Of a stretch of 64,000 bases of DNA, positions 11,531-23,093 are shown piece after piece; the first letter of the stretch is position 1, and every line of letters begins with the position of its first letter. The position numbers and the translations under genes were made by a program. Origin of the DNA: Larus michahellis (Eukaryota; Chordata; Aves; Charadriiformes; Laridae); assembly GCF_964199755.1 (NCBI RefSeq), contig NC_133906.1, forward strand, positions 21,513,419 to 21,577,418, read 5' to 3'. A model generated the notes under the pieces. It was not told the origin of the DNA, ran no database searches, and worked only from the letters and a program-made list of their open reading frames with translations.

Positions 11531-14500
11531 TAAGCCTTAAAAAAAACCCAAAACAAATATTCAAGATATTCCTGACTAAAAATCTCTCAGCAAACTTTGC
11601 TGCCGGCAGGTCCCCTCTGCCCCCTTCTCCCCGCTTTGGGACTGAGCAGGGAGAGGGGGCAGCAGCGCCGTGCCCCAGCCGTGAGCTGCCTGGACCATAG
11701 GGGACAACATGGGGGCCCTGCCCCAGGCTCCCCACCAGCCTCCGAAAGGCAGAGAACTGCAGCAAACCAGCCGTGATGAGCCACTGTCCTCGGCGGGATG
11801 GCAGGGGCTGCCCTGCAGCGCTCCGGCTTTTGTGCATTCATCACACGTCGGTTCCCCTTAACCATGAAAAGAGGGTTATCCTCCCCCCGGGCCAGAGCCA
11901 CCATCCTGCTCCCAGTGGGGTTGGGGACACGGGGGGTTGGCACCGAGCGGTCCCCGTCCTGCTGCCGAACCAGGGCAGCCGGGTGGGAGGAGAGAGGCGA
12001 GTTCGGCTAATCCAAGTGGAAGCTAATTGTGTTTCATTGAGGTTTTATCTCTGCAACTAACAACGCGCTCCTCCAGGAGATTTAGTGGGAAGTTGTCTGG
12101 TCCCTGCCAAGAAGGCTGTTTTTCTAGAGAAAGCACATTATGCATTAAAGTTGAAATTCAAATCCTTTTTCCTCCTCTCCCAGAGTATATTTATGAGGCT
12201 CCAGGTATTCCTCGCTGTACCGTGGTTTGCGGGAAGCCCCCAGCCTGCCCTCCGGCACCGCCGCAGGAGCCCGGGACCGCCCCGAAGAGAACCGAACTTT
12301 TCCTGCTTTATTATTTTCCCCTTTGCTTAAATTGCTGCTGGGTGAGCTGAGGGGGGGGCCGGGGGGGGGGGAGCGGGGACAGACAGGTCAGCTGCAGGCA
12401 GGGAAGAAGCCACTGCTGGCGCCTGGCTCCAGGGCTGCTGAACCCCCCCCCAAGCCCTCCCAGGGCTTTCCCACCCGGGGCTGCTCCATCCCAGCCCTGC
12501 TGCAGTTTACGCACCTCCGCCCCCCCGACCCCCCCCCATCCCCTAAACCAGCTGCAGTCTGGTGTCTGCAGTCACATCCTGGTCGGGGTTGGCAGCAAAT
12601 CCAGTGTTTTTTCCTAACGATGCTCTTGTTCTCCTCCCTTCGAGGGGGTTTAGCGGGTTGCAAGCGTTGCCATGCCAGGAGGTGAATCAGCCCAGCCCGG
12701 AGCCTGCACCCCCGGGCAAGGGGGGGCGAAGGGGGGGACACAGGGCAGGTACCTCCAGGAGTGGAGAAGGGGGAGCACAGGACCGCAGGCTTCTCTCGGC
12801 CAAACCCTTCGGGGTGTAAAGCCACCCGGTTTGCTGCGGGCAGGCTGGGGGGGAGGCAGGTGGCAGCTCCTTCCCCCCCCCACCCAACCCCCGTCCCTGA
12901 CAACCCATCTCAATGCGTCAGGACAGGCCCAGCATCTGCAGTCGCTGGAAAATCACGCTCCATTTCCAAAAGGGAAAGCAAAGTGTAAATCTCTCCCTCA
13001 GACACGCATTTGTTCCTCTGCAGCGAGAAAAGTGGTGAAAGCTTTAATTTCCGAGCTGGGAGGGAGAGACAATGATACATCAGCAGCACCCCGGGCGCAG
13101 AGGAAGAAAACATCAATTCTGGGATTACACCAGCGGCCACCAAGATTTCTCCCTCCCTGGCTGTAACCCAGAAATACCGCAGGTTTCCCTGCCGGCCCCG
13201 CAGCTCTTACCTCTCCGCTGTGTTTAGGGGGAATTCGGATGCCTTCATGGTGATGAGGATGGTTACCGCACCAGTGTTTGCCCAGAAGTGCTGGGATGGG
13301 GGGGGGAGGCAGTGATTCCTCCCCCCTCCAGCTGGATTTCGCATTCAGAGCTGGCCGGCCGCGGCGCTGGGCTCTCCCCAGAGGTTCCCTTCATAAGAGG
13401 GAGCAAATTCCATTTGTCTATTGAGGGGAGATTTGCATTTTAAATATCCCAACTCCAAATGTCACCCAGTTTGATCCCCTAAGCTGAACAAACGCACGGG
13501 AGCGGGGAGGGGGCCGGGGGCGGCTTGCCGGCACAGGCCGCCGGGAAGAAAGGAAAAACCCAAGGTTAGGAGCGTGCACGGACGTTTAATCCGGGCTGAG
13601 GTTGAGGATGGGAGCAAACGTGGCAGTGACCTTCCCCCTCTCCCAGCCTCTGTCGGGCAGGACACAGGGGAACGGGTATCGGAGGCTTCAGCCATGAAGG
13701 ATTAGGGATTTCGTGTTTGAGATTTTGTTTACACAATAAGACTTAAGTGATTGCTGCATGGAGTGTAGGTGGATTCTCCCCGGTGCCTGCAGAGGGATTA
13801 GTGCCTATAAGGCAGCGAGAATGAGCTAAAAATTGGAGAGATCGAAGTGCGGAAAGAGGAATCCCACGTTCTCGGTGATGGGAGGGGAGGGGAGAAAGAG
13901 GCCGGTGGTCAAGCCTGAGACGAATGCGGCTGCCGGCCCCGGAGAGCCCAGGGAAAGGCACGGAGCGTTGCTCACCCTGCAGCTGCAGGGATGCCAGAAG
14001 GCGTCTCAGGGAGCAGCCAGACCCCGGGGTGTTTTCCATCTTCTCCCGGGGCTTCAAAACCTCCCTGGCCAGCTCTAGCCCCCAGGAGAGAGATGCCCAC
14101 AGCCCTTCCCGAGCTCCCCGTGGCCATGGGAGCGTCTCTGGGGAGCACAGCAGGAGAGGGGGGTCCAGCCCGGACCCGCCGCTGCAGCACTGGGGCACAG
14201 GGGGAGGCTCAGCGCCGTGCCCTGCGGGGAGGGGGCCCTGGTCCCGCTGCACCTACCGGGTCCCTCGTGACCAAGGTGACACTGCCCCATATCAGACCAT
14301 GCCACACGAGGAGGGGACGGGCTCGGCTGGGCCCAGGGGGGCTCTGCCGAAACCCCGGCCCTGCAGCACCCAGCCTGCCCTCCCCGCCTGCCTCTGCCGC
14401 CCAGCCGAGCAAATGAGCCTTCTCCTCCTCACCTTACTAGAGCCGTGAGCTGATTCGATTAAAAAGGGGCACCAACCCTCGTCCCCAGAAAGCGAATGGG

Positions 14501-15054
14501 ATGAATGTTTAAGGCATGAAGTTTTCTCGCCCCCAGCACTTCATTAACCACTCCAGCCCCCTGCGCACAGGGCACTGCCTCCTGCCAGCTCCCTCCCTGC
14601 CACACACGGCAGCTGCCTGCACCCGGGGGCAGGTAGATGCACCCAGGGTGGGAGCACGATGCACCCGCCAGCCCTGCACTACCGCATCGTGGCCCCAGGA
14701 ACCAGGAGCCCAGTGGGGCAATGCTGGAAAAGCATCCCAGGCAGGGCAGGCTCCGGTGCAGGCAGCGTGGGGGGGGTCTCTGGCCATGGCAGCCCACAGC
14801 AGCAACGCTCACGTATCTGCAGGCAGTCCCTTTTCCTCCTCGGTGTCTGCAGCCAACCAAGTTTGCTCCATCACTCAGTTTTTTGAGAGGCAGGGGGTAC
14901 GTGCGCCCACCCGCGCGGCCGCCCCGCATCCCTGAGCCTCTGCTGCACTCAGGCACGGGACACAAGTTTTATCCTCGCCCCTGGCTCAAAACCCGCAGGC
15001 AGGCGCTCCTTCGCCACAAGCCAGTCTGAAACGGTTCGGAGAAGGACTAATTCC

Positions 15055-15180
15055 CTCCCTCCTTAATGCATGGAAGCTTCTTACGCTAAATCTATACAGA
15101 CACAATTAGCATTATTCATATTCCATATGCTCCGCTCCCTTGTGATGAATATTAATCTGTTCCCCGCTCCCAGGCATTAG
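15055..15180. promoter_or_regulatory. AT-rich island, candidate enhancer
   Basis: Contains ACAATTAGCATTATTCATAT, TCCATATGC and GAATATTAATC, a cluster of POU and homeodomain-like words in otherwise GC-rich DNA. Function is inferred from composition and motifs. Confidence 0.3.
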
Positions 15181-17224
15181 AGATAACGGCGTTGCGCCGC
15201 GCTGCGCTGCGGTGGCAGAGATGGTCTGAAGGAGCGATGCTGCAGGTGGAGGCGGTTTCACTCCTGCGTCGGGAAGGGGAGACTTTGCGTCTTTTTTTTT
15301 TCTGGGGGTGGGGGGCTGGTTTTACAGCTGCAGGGCTGGGGTGAAGCAGGGTGTCCTTTCCGCTCCTGCTCCCAGCTGAACTGGTCGCCCCCCAAGGGCT
15401 GCCCCGGTCCCCCCAGGGTGTTGCAGTGGGGTCAGGCAGCACGAAGCCCTGGCCCTCCCTGCAGGTTTTGGAGGCGGCGTAGGACTCAGGCAGCTCACGT
15501 TTTCCAGCCTTTCTGAGGCCGAGAAGCGGTCACCCATCTTGCAGGAGCTAAACCACTGCCCCATGGTGTTCCCAAGAGCACGAGCGGCTCTGCCAGCAGC
15601 CTGGGGCATCCCCACTGCAGCGCCCCGCCGTGTCCCCGAGGCCAGCACAGCCGGGCGGCTGTGGACCTGGGTCCCCCTCCCAAGCCTGGTCCCACCTCTC
15701 AGCTTCCCTGCGAAGGGGACACGGGGCGGCAGCACCCACCGACGCTGCAGAAGGAGTTCAGGAAGGGGGCAGAGGAAACGAAGCAGCGAACGCAGCTCAT
15801 CCATGCGGCTGCTGCTGTCTTACAGGGACACGGGGGGGGGGATTTACGAGTCGAGGAGCTTTTGCAAGCCAGGGTCCATCCCGCACGCCAGCAGGGCTGC
15901 ACGGACCGTCCCCAGCCCTGCATCTGTCCGTCCATCCATCTTTGCCCTCCACGCGTGGCTCCGGGCCAGGCCGGGGGGGCTGCGAGCGGGGGGCCTGGGG
16001 GCTGCGAATTGAAATGCCATACGCGTGGTGGGGGTGGAAAGGATACAGGCCAAGAGGCACCGCGTCGCTATACATCCATTTGCATGCTTAATCCGCTGCT
16101 GGGGAGTATAGCGTCAGGTCCCCCATCTGCTCCGCATCTCGCATCATTAGCTGGCTGGTTTCCGAGGCGGCTCTGAGCAGAGGTGGGAGTCGAGCAGAGA
16201 GGGGAGAAGGGAGGCTGGTCCCAGCCCCGCGCTCCATCGTGTGTCGGCAGCCTGGGGAGCTCGAGGGGATCCTTGCCGGAGCTGGCGGGCAGCAGACAGG
16301 GGGCCGGGGAGGGGCAGAGGTAGAGGAGGTCGGTCCCTACGGCCCCCTGGGGCGACGCTGTGCTCACAGCTCCCTGCGAGTGGCGGGTCCCGCAGTGGCA
16401 GGTCCCCTGTGGGCAGCGCGAAGGGGACAGGGCACCTCCTCACCTCTGGCGGGCGCTGCCCACGCTCCAGCTCTGCCCGGGGGGTGCCTGGGGCAGCAAC
16501 AGTCCCCGTAGCCGGTCCCTCTCCACGGGCAAAGCAGAAAGCACCCACAGCCGCCAGCCCACGCATGAAGGAGCGCTCAGGTCCGCCTCAAGGATCTGGT
16601 CACGTCAACCGTCCCCACTGCTGCTAAGCCAGGGCAATGGCACCAGGGCACAGCCCCTTTAAATCCCTGCGCTCGCAGACCGGGCTGGGACACCGTAAAG
16701 GGAAAAATAAGGCAAAGAAATTATTTTCTTCTCGCCGGCAAGCCTGGAGAGCTGCCCGTTCCTCAGCAGCGCGCTGCCAGCCCTCCCACGCACCGCACGG
16801 TGGAGGACTGCAGAGGCCAGCGTGGGCTGGGGGATGCCGGGGGGGCCGGGGCACAGTGGGGCCCCCCCATGCCAGACGCCCCTGCTCGCTGGGATGCCAC
16901 GGGGACGGCAGGACCCACGCGGCCCCCCTCGCCCTGGGGCGCACGGCACATCTTTCTGCTCCATCTGCCCCGTTCTACAGGGCCATTCTGATCTCCAAGC
17001 TCCAAAAGGGCTCAAACTCACCCAAAATCCCTGCTGAACTCCCCAGGTCGGGGCCGCAGGGAGCCACCCCAGCCAGCTGTGCTGAGCAAATCGGGGTTTC
17101 TCAGCAAGCGGCTATGAAGAGGGGGTCAGAGGGATGGAGGATGAAGGGACTGGGGAAACTGGGGGGAAAAGCCCTGCGCCCCTCCAAAGTCACTCTCCCC
17201 CTCCGCTTTCACGCCTGGCTGGGT

Positions 17225-17345
17225 TCCTTCATTACTTACCCAAGCTGTAAATTGTCTAATTTGGAGCACACCATTTATCCCTGATGTGCACTTGAGCCGC
17301 CAGATTTTGTTTTCAGGTGCGTAATTAATTTTTTTTAACGTGATT
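17225..17345. promoter_or_regulatory. AT-rich island, candidate enhancer
   Basis: Contains AAATTGTCTAATTTGG, CACCATTTATCCC, TTTTCAGGTGCG and GTAATTAATTTT. The E-box-like CAGGTG next to TAATTA cores is enhancer-like. There is no gene. Confidence 0.28.
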
Positions 17346-18055
17346 TCTCTCCTAGGAAACTGCAAACAAACAGTTTTGGCTTTCGGGGCTGGGCAGCTCG
17401 GGTGAGCGTCAGGGCAGGGAACGGGCGGGCGAGGAGCCGAAGCCGGATCCTAGAGGACGCGAGGAGCTTGGGGTTTGCAGCAGCTCCCCGTCCTTCTGCT
17501 TTCCAGCCGGAGCCACATCCTTCGGCGCAGGCCTCTGCCTCCTCCGACACCGCCACGCTCCCCTCAGGCACCGGCATGGACTTGGGAGGGGAAGCGACAA
17601 CCGCTCCCCGTTCCCAACTCTATCTGCTGGGAATTACCATTTTTATTAAGACCTAACGTGTCCTTGGCCGCAAGGAATGTGATTTGCTCCTGGAATGAGA
17701 TTACAGCAGCTCCTGGGGAGCCCGTATCGGCATCCGCCTCACCGTGATGATGCTCCCATCCCCGGTCGGAGCCGCTTCCACCGTCGGGTGCTCCCCGTTG
17801 TTATACGATTTTTACCGCTGGTTTTCCAGATGAAAGGAGGTGAAAATCACCCACACCCACCCACCCCCCCCCCCGGGTTCGTTAGCTGTCCAGAGGCAGG
17901 CCGGAGGATCTACGGAGAGAGCGCTTTCGGAGCTGACTCTCCGCAGGTCCCAACCCCCTTGCCCCGCCAGATCCCCCGGGCGTGGGGTAGCAGTTTGGGG
18001 GCGCGTGAGATGCTGCTGTGCCACCCCCATGAAGGGACTCGGGCTGGGGCGGGGG

Positions 18056-18151
18056 GGGGCCGACGCTGCGGGAGTTTGGGGGCGGCTGGTGCAGAGCAGC
18101 CGTACGGCTGCTCTGCACCAGCCGCCCCCAAACTCCCGCAGCGTCGGCCCC
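18056..18151. repeat. Perfect 96-bp palindrome (48-bp arms, no spacer)
   Basis: Bases 18056-18103 are the exact reverse complement of 18104-18151, centred on the GT/AC of GCCGTACGGC. I checked the pairing base by base; it breaks at 18055/18152. The arms contain GACGCTGCGGGAGTTTGG and GGCGGCTGGTGCAGAGCAGC. There is no open reading frame of note. Such spacer-free palindromes extrude cruciforms and are usually unstable, so recent origin or an assembly or cloning artefact must be considered. Confidence 0.95.
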
Positions 18152-20502
18152 GAGGATGCTCTGCGTTGTGTGGGCTCAGCCAGCAGCAAGGCTGGGGGTG
18201 GGGGGGGGGGGCCACAGCTGGTGACACCCCCGCGACAGGTCCCCTGCGTTCCTCTGCTTGCTGTCCCAGGCTGCTTGCGAAATAAAGCCACTGCTGCATC
18301 CCTCCCCCCCAGAAAAAATGATCATCTGGCAGCGCTTCCCCTCGAGCAGCGGATGCCACCGCGGCCACCGTGACACGGGCAATGACCTGCCGAGGGGGGA
18401 TGCCACCGCCCGGACCCCCAGGACCACGAGCCAGACTCCTTGGGGATTTTTTTTCCTGCATTTTTAATTCTCTGTTGTTACTTTTGGGGAAGGACGGTGC
18501 GGTCCCCGGGGGGCCACGGGAGGGGGCTGAGCGCTCTGCTCCCGCATCCCGCTGCCCTTCGTGCTTTGAAACTGCCTTCCAAGGAGCTGCTTAGCATTCG
18601 GAGCAGGCACCCGCGCCGTTTCAGGGCAAAAGCTCCCGTTTGCCTTCAAAAACACATCGATCTTCTGCCGTCTGCCACCAAAACGGGACAGCGGGCACGT
18701 GAGGGCCTGGCTTGGCTTTCCCAAGGGCAGATGGGATGGAGGGACCCTGCTCCGTGCCCTGCCCCCCAGCAGCACCCTGCCGTCACACCGGAGCTCCTCG
18801 CCCCTCGCCGCTCGGCTCTGCAAGCCCATGGGTTCAAAGGGAAAGGCATCAAAGCCCTGATTTCTTTGATTTCCCTTTGCTCTTTTTTTCCCCCATCCTC
18901 CCCTGGAGGAGTTCAGCTCCCAGGTGCTACCCGTGCAGGAGCAGGGATGAAAATCCCCGGGAACTGCTGCTGTCCCTGGGAAATACCTGGCAGGGGTCCT
19001 GGCAGCTGAGGTGACGCCAGCTGCGTTTTGCCGCTGGCAGGACCGTGGGCAGGTTCCATCCTGGCTGCTCCCCCCCCCACCGGTGTCCCCTCCGTCACCT
19101 TCTGACTGGGAACTGGCACCTTTTCCTGCAAGATTTGGTGCCACGTGAGTGTTAAAGGCTCATCTGCCTAATGGGCACGGCTGATTTATCTGCCTTCCCT
19201 CTCCTGATAAGGGCCCGGCTGCAGGCTCTCCAGGCGGAGGAGGTAACACTTAAATAGCTTCTTTTCTTACACTTTACGTGGGGATTATTATGCCTGACTT
19301 AAGTCCCCCCTCCTCTGCTGCCAGCACAGGAAAAATCCCCGTGGTGGCACTGTCAGCAGCGCTGCCACCAGGCAGGATGGGACCATGTCCCCTGGCACCG
19401 CAGCCCAGCACCAGCTCCGTGGGCTTCCCTCTCCCACCCGTGCACAGTGGGTACATCCTGCCGGACACCCGCGGTGGCACAGGCAGAGCCGTGGAGCTGA
19501 GTATCTCCTCCTGCATCGCATGCACCTGCGCAGCCACCGCCAGCTGCCATGAAGGGTGAAACCTGTCACCGCAGGGAGCAAATTTTCTGCACACCACGAG
19601 CCCGGGGATCTTTGCTCCAAAGTGTTTGCTTTTGAGTAATCGCAGTTACCCCAGCCAGGGACCGGTGCCGGCTGTCCCTGCGGCCTCGGCAGAGCCGTCG
19701 GGCCCCGGTGCCCAGCTGCAAAGCTCCAGGCTGCGGCACACACCACGGCTCTCGGAGATCATAACCCTGCAAACGCGAAGGAGAAGCAGGATGCGCTCCA
19801 GCCCGCCCATGGCTGGCTCCTCACGGCTGCTCCGGGGAAATGACAGGACCGGTGGCTCCCATTAGCAGGGTGAAGGCTGGGGAGAAAAACGGCTATTGAT
19901 CGCCCCTGCGAGTTCAGCAGTGAGGCACGCACAGCCCACGGCTGTGATCGATAGTGCCAGGGAGACATTTGCTCTTGCTCTCGCTGTGGTCTGTGTCTCT
20001 ATCCGGGGCTCCGGGGGGGAGCCTGTGCCACACCATCATCCGGCACAGCTCCTGCGAGGGTGCATCCTCTGCTGGGCTCTCTGAGCTGGTATTTCCATCC
20101 GTAGGAGGCAGGAGAGCAGGGATGCTCACTGGCGCATGGCAGGGGTGAGCAGGCAAAGCAGCGGTTCCATGGCCAGAGCCTCTCCATCCCCTCGGTTCCC
20201 AAGCTGGTGACAGAGAGACAGCCCCGGGGACCCTCTGCCAAGGGATGTGGCGGCAGGCAGGGCTTCCTCGGTGTGAAGCCACCCTCACGCTCTCAGCCCC
20301 TGCCCCGTGCGGTCCCTTCTCAGCCAGGCGTGCCCCACGCACGCAGGCTCCCATCAGAGCCACGCTCCTGGCCCGCTTCCCATCCCCAGGACCGGCTGCC
20401 CTGGTGCCCCACGGGACACACAGCCTTGGTGTGACAGGCGGAACAGGGTGAAAATCAGACATTTCTGTCCCTCCAGGAGCGGCTGTCGGCAGGGAAGGCA
20501 GA

Positions 20503-20521
20503 ACTACACTTCCCAGAGTGC
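20503..20521 (+). promoter_or_regulatory. Orphan ZNF143/THAP11-type site
   Basis: ACTACACTTCCCAGAGTGC matches ACTACAnnTCCCAGnnTGC in full. No gene start that I can identify lies nearby. It could mark an unannotated non-coding promoter or a distal loop anchor. Confidence 0.5.
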
Positions 20522-20579
20522 TCCTGGCCCTGCCTGCCGCCCGGGGAAAGGCTGAGGGACCCGGCCACCAGCTCCTCCC

Positions 20580-20720
20580 TGCTCCTAAATTATTCTCCTT
20601 ATTATTTATTTGTGGTTTTTCTGCACTTAACTGTCTGCCTCGTCCACTTAATTGGGGGATTATTGCCGCTACCTGCCCGTCCGCCAGAGCTCAACTCATT
20701 AGTGGGGCTTATTTATTAGC
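20580..20720. promoter_or_regulatory. AT-rich island, candidate enhancer, beside the orphan ZNF143 site
   Basis: Contains TTATTATTTATTTGTGG (FOX/MEF2/RUNX-like), CACTTAATTGGGGG and CTTATTTATTAGC. It begins about 60 bases after the ZNF143-type site at 20503-20521. Confidence 0.3.
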
Positions 20721-22204
20721 AGCGAGGCAGTAGAAATGCACCCTGCAGCTCGCTCTCCTCCGGCGCAGGCAGCTGGAGGCAATGGAGGAAAACGAGCAGG
20801 AGCCAGGACAGGGACAGTCACAGCGGGCACGGTTTGGCCAGGTCTGGGTCAGAACCAGCCTCTGCCGGGCATGGAGGCATCACAGCAGCCTCCTCCCGTG
20901 GCTGGCATCAGCCCGGGACACCGCTGCTCCTGGCAAAGCACAGGAGGAGCAGCGAGAGCCTGGCTGCTCCTTAAAAGTGCTTCCCGAGCTCAGGAAAGGT
21001 CAGTCGCACAGCGCCGTCCTGCTCACAGCGAGGGACCTCATCTCCTCGGCACAGCGCACGAGTGACAGCCGCACGGCAGGGCGATGCCAACCGCTCGTGG
21101 GAGCCCACCATGGGGAGGCGAAGGGGACGGTGCCCCCCAGGCCCGGGAGGAGCCGGCAGCACCCCGCGGCCCCTCTTCAAACTGCTGCTTCCATTTCCAG
21201 GCAGGAGAATCCAGGAAAAATGTGGGACAGCGGGAGCGAGCCTGCATATCGAGCGCTTTGATAAATAAAACATGGCGAGAAGGCAATCAGAGCTGCCCAC
21301 TTGGCTGCAGGCGGCTCTGTCTGCGGCGGCTGCATGGGGGGAATTCACAAGTGGTGCCACCCCGGCCGTCAGGCCGCCGGCCCCGGCGCTGCTCCTCCTT
21401 TTGCATCCAAGTTTTGCTGCCTCAGCACCGAGGGGGATTGATTTATTCATCAGCCTCTCCATCCCGCAGCAGCTCTGCAAGGAGGAGCGGTGCAGTGAGC
21501 TGCTGTGCGATGTGACGAGCGGCACGGCAGCGAGCAGGGTGGGCTGACCCCCGGAGGTGGCTCCCGGCTGGCCCGCATCCCACCTGCCATGATGCCTAGT
21601 GGAGAAGGGCGTCCCCAGGGTGGGAAACATGAGCAGCAAACTCCCCCGGGGCCACGCTGCTGTGCCCTCCTCAGGCACTGAGGCACGGCCGTCCTGCACC
21701 CCCCTTTCAGGACAGAGAGGCAGGACCCCATTTTTCCGGAGATCGGATCCCAATGGCCAAACCTATCGCAAAGACGAGTTGCAAAGCGAGGAGCTGACCC
21801 CAGAAAGCTCGGCAGGAGCCATTCCATGCACCCACAAACCCAAAGCAAAACCCAGGGAAAGGAGTGCTCTGCCAGGGCAGCGAGGGCAGCAGCAGCCTGC
21901 GGAGAGGGGCTGGGCAGGGGGAGGACGAGCCCCAGCCCCCCAGGCCAGCGGGGCTCTCAGGAGCCTCTGGGCCATGCCCAGCCCTCCATGTTCCATCCCG
22001 GGGACACCCCACAAGAGACCCCGGGCAAGGCCTTTGACAGGTGCAACAGAGGTCTCTGATTTGAGGACCGTGGCTGGCACCCCGAGACACCCAGAGATGT
22101 CCTGTCTAGAGACCCCTCCTCCGGGGGGGGGGCTGGCAGTGCCGTGGGAGGGGAATCACTGACTCTGGGGGAGAGAAGTGCCGGGCCCTGGGAGGCGGGG
22201 GGGA

Positions 22205-22620
22205 GGAAGAATATTGGAGGGAATTGCCAGATGGGGGGGAATGGCACGCAGGGGGTGGACAGGTACTGAGGGGAATTGCTGAGTACCGGGGAAAGTGGGG
22301 GGGGACGAAGAAATGGGGGGTACTGGGAGGCATGGCCAGGTGCTGGGGGGTGGCTCTTATGGGCACTGGAGGTGCACCCAGGGGCACGACCGGGTGCTGG
22401 GAGGGATGCCTGGGTACTGGGGGGCAATTGCTGGGTGCAGGGGGGCATCGCTGGGTACCGGAGGGATGGCTGGATAGCAGGGGGGCAACTGCGGAGTACC
22501 GAGGGGGGCGGCTAGGTACCGCGGGGGGGGGGGGGGGGCAATTACCGTGAACAGAGGGGACCCGCGGGGGGCAATCGCCGGGTACCGGAGGGGAATTACC
22601 GGCTGCGGGGACGGCAGGCC
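22205..22620. repeat. Degenerate G-rich minisatellite, unit about 21 bp
   Basis: Diverged units of the form CTGGGTACCGGGGGGCAAT repeat head to tail, clearest from about 22390 to 22600. The array includes a run of about 17 G residues (near 22520-22540). It directly abuts the distal CpG island. The unit copy number is imprecise because spacing varies. Confidence 0.7.
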
Positions 22621-22990
22621 GAGGCCGGGGGGCTGCCGCCGGGGGCGCGGGGCGGGCCGGGGGCGGTGCGCAGAGCCGGCCCCGCCCGGGAGGCCGTGCG
22701 GCGGAGGGGGAGCCAGCACCGGGTGTCCCCCCCCCCCCACCTCCTGCCCGTACCGTTACGGCTCCCGCCTCCCTTCCGGCGGCGGCTCCTTCCCTGCGCC
22801 GGGGGCGGACGGGGCGGACCGGAGCCGCGCTGAGCCCAGCCAGGTGGGTGCGGGGCCGGGGCCGGGGCCGGGGCCGGGGCCGGGGCCGGGGCCGGGGCGG
22901 GCCCGCCGTGCCGCAGAGCCCGGGGGGGGGCCGGGTACGGGCACGGGGACCGACCCGCCGAGCCTCCCGGGGCCGCCGGCTTATGTAACG
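22540..22990. promoter_or_regulatory. Distal CpG island, candidate alternative CPLX2 promoter
   Basis: A dense CG-rich interval with GGGCGGGCC and GGGGCGGAC boxes that ends in an exon-like leader and a donor-like site (CCAGCCAG/GTGGGTG, exon end 22843). Mammalian CPLX2 has 5'UTR exons far upstream of its coding exons. This island is on the right strand, about 14 kb upstream of the start codon. Assignment to CPLX2 is inference; it could serve a separate non-coding RNA. Confidence 0.4.
22852..22898 (+). repeat. (GGGGCC) hexanucleotide tract, seven full units
   Basis: Seven perfect GGGGCC units plus a partial eighth start eight bases after the donor-like GT at 22844-22845. The unit is the one expanded in human C9orf72 disease, but the gene context here is different. 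The G-rich strand should form G-quadruplexes. Confidence 0.9.
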
Positions 22991-23002
22991 GGGCGGCGGC
23001 CG

Positions 23003-23093
23003 CCGGGATGCGGCATGCGGGATGCGGGATGCGGGGAAGGATGCGGGGCGGGATGCAGGATGCAAGGTGCGGGATGCGGGTGGCAAGATGCAG
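23003..23093. repeat. Short minisatellite of GCGGGAT-like 7-mers
   Basis: Units such as GATGCGG, GATGCGGGAT and GATGCAG recur about every 7-14 bases, just downstream of the distal CpG island. It has no coding sense. Confidence 0.7.

Larger units (their letters stand above)
11531..22204. other. Non-coding DNA with AT-rich islands and palindrome
   Basis: No coding exon is supported. It contains octamers ATTTGCAT at 13431-13438 and 16078-16085, several AT-rich islands, the perfect palindrome and the orphan ZNF143 site. Frequent runs of G or C interrupt the sequence. Confidence 0.5.

Noticed and set aside
22852-22898. C9orf72 gene suggested by the GGGGCC repeat
   Set aside because: No C9orf72 coding sequence is present, and the neighbours place the locus at CPLX2.
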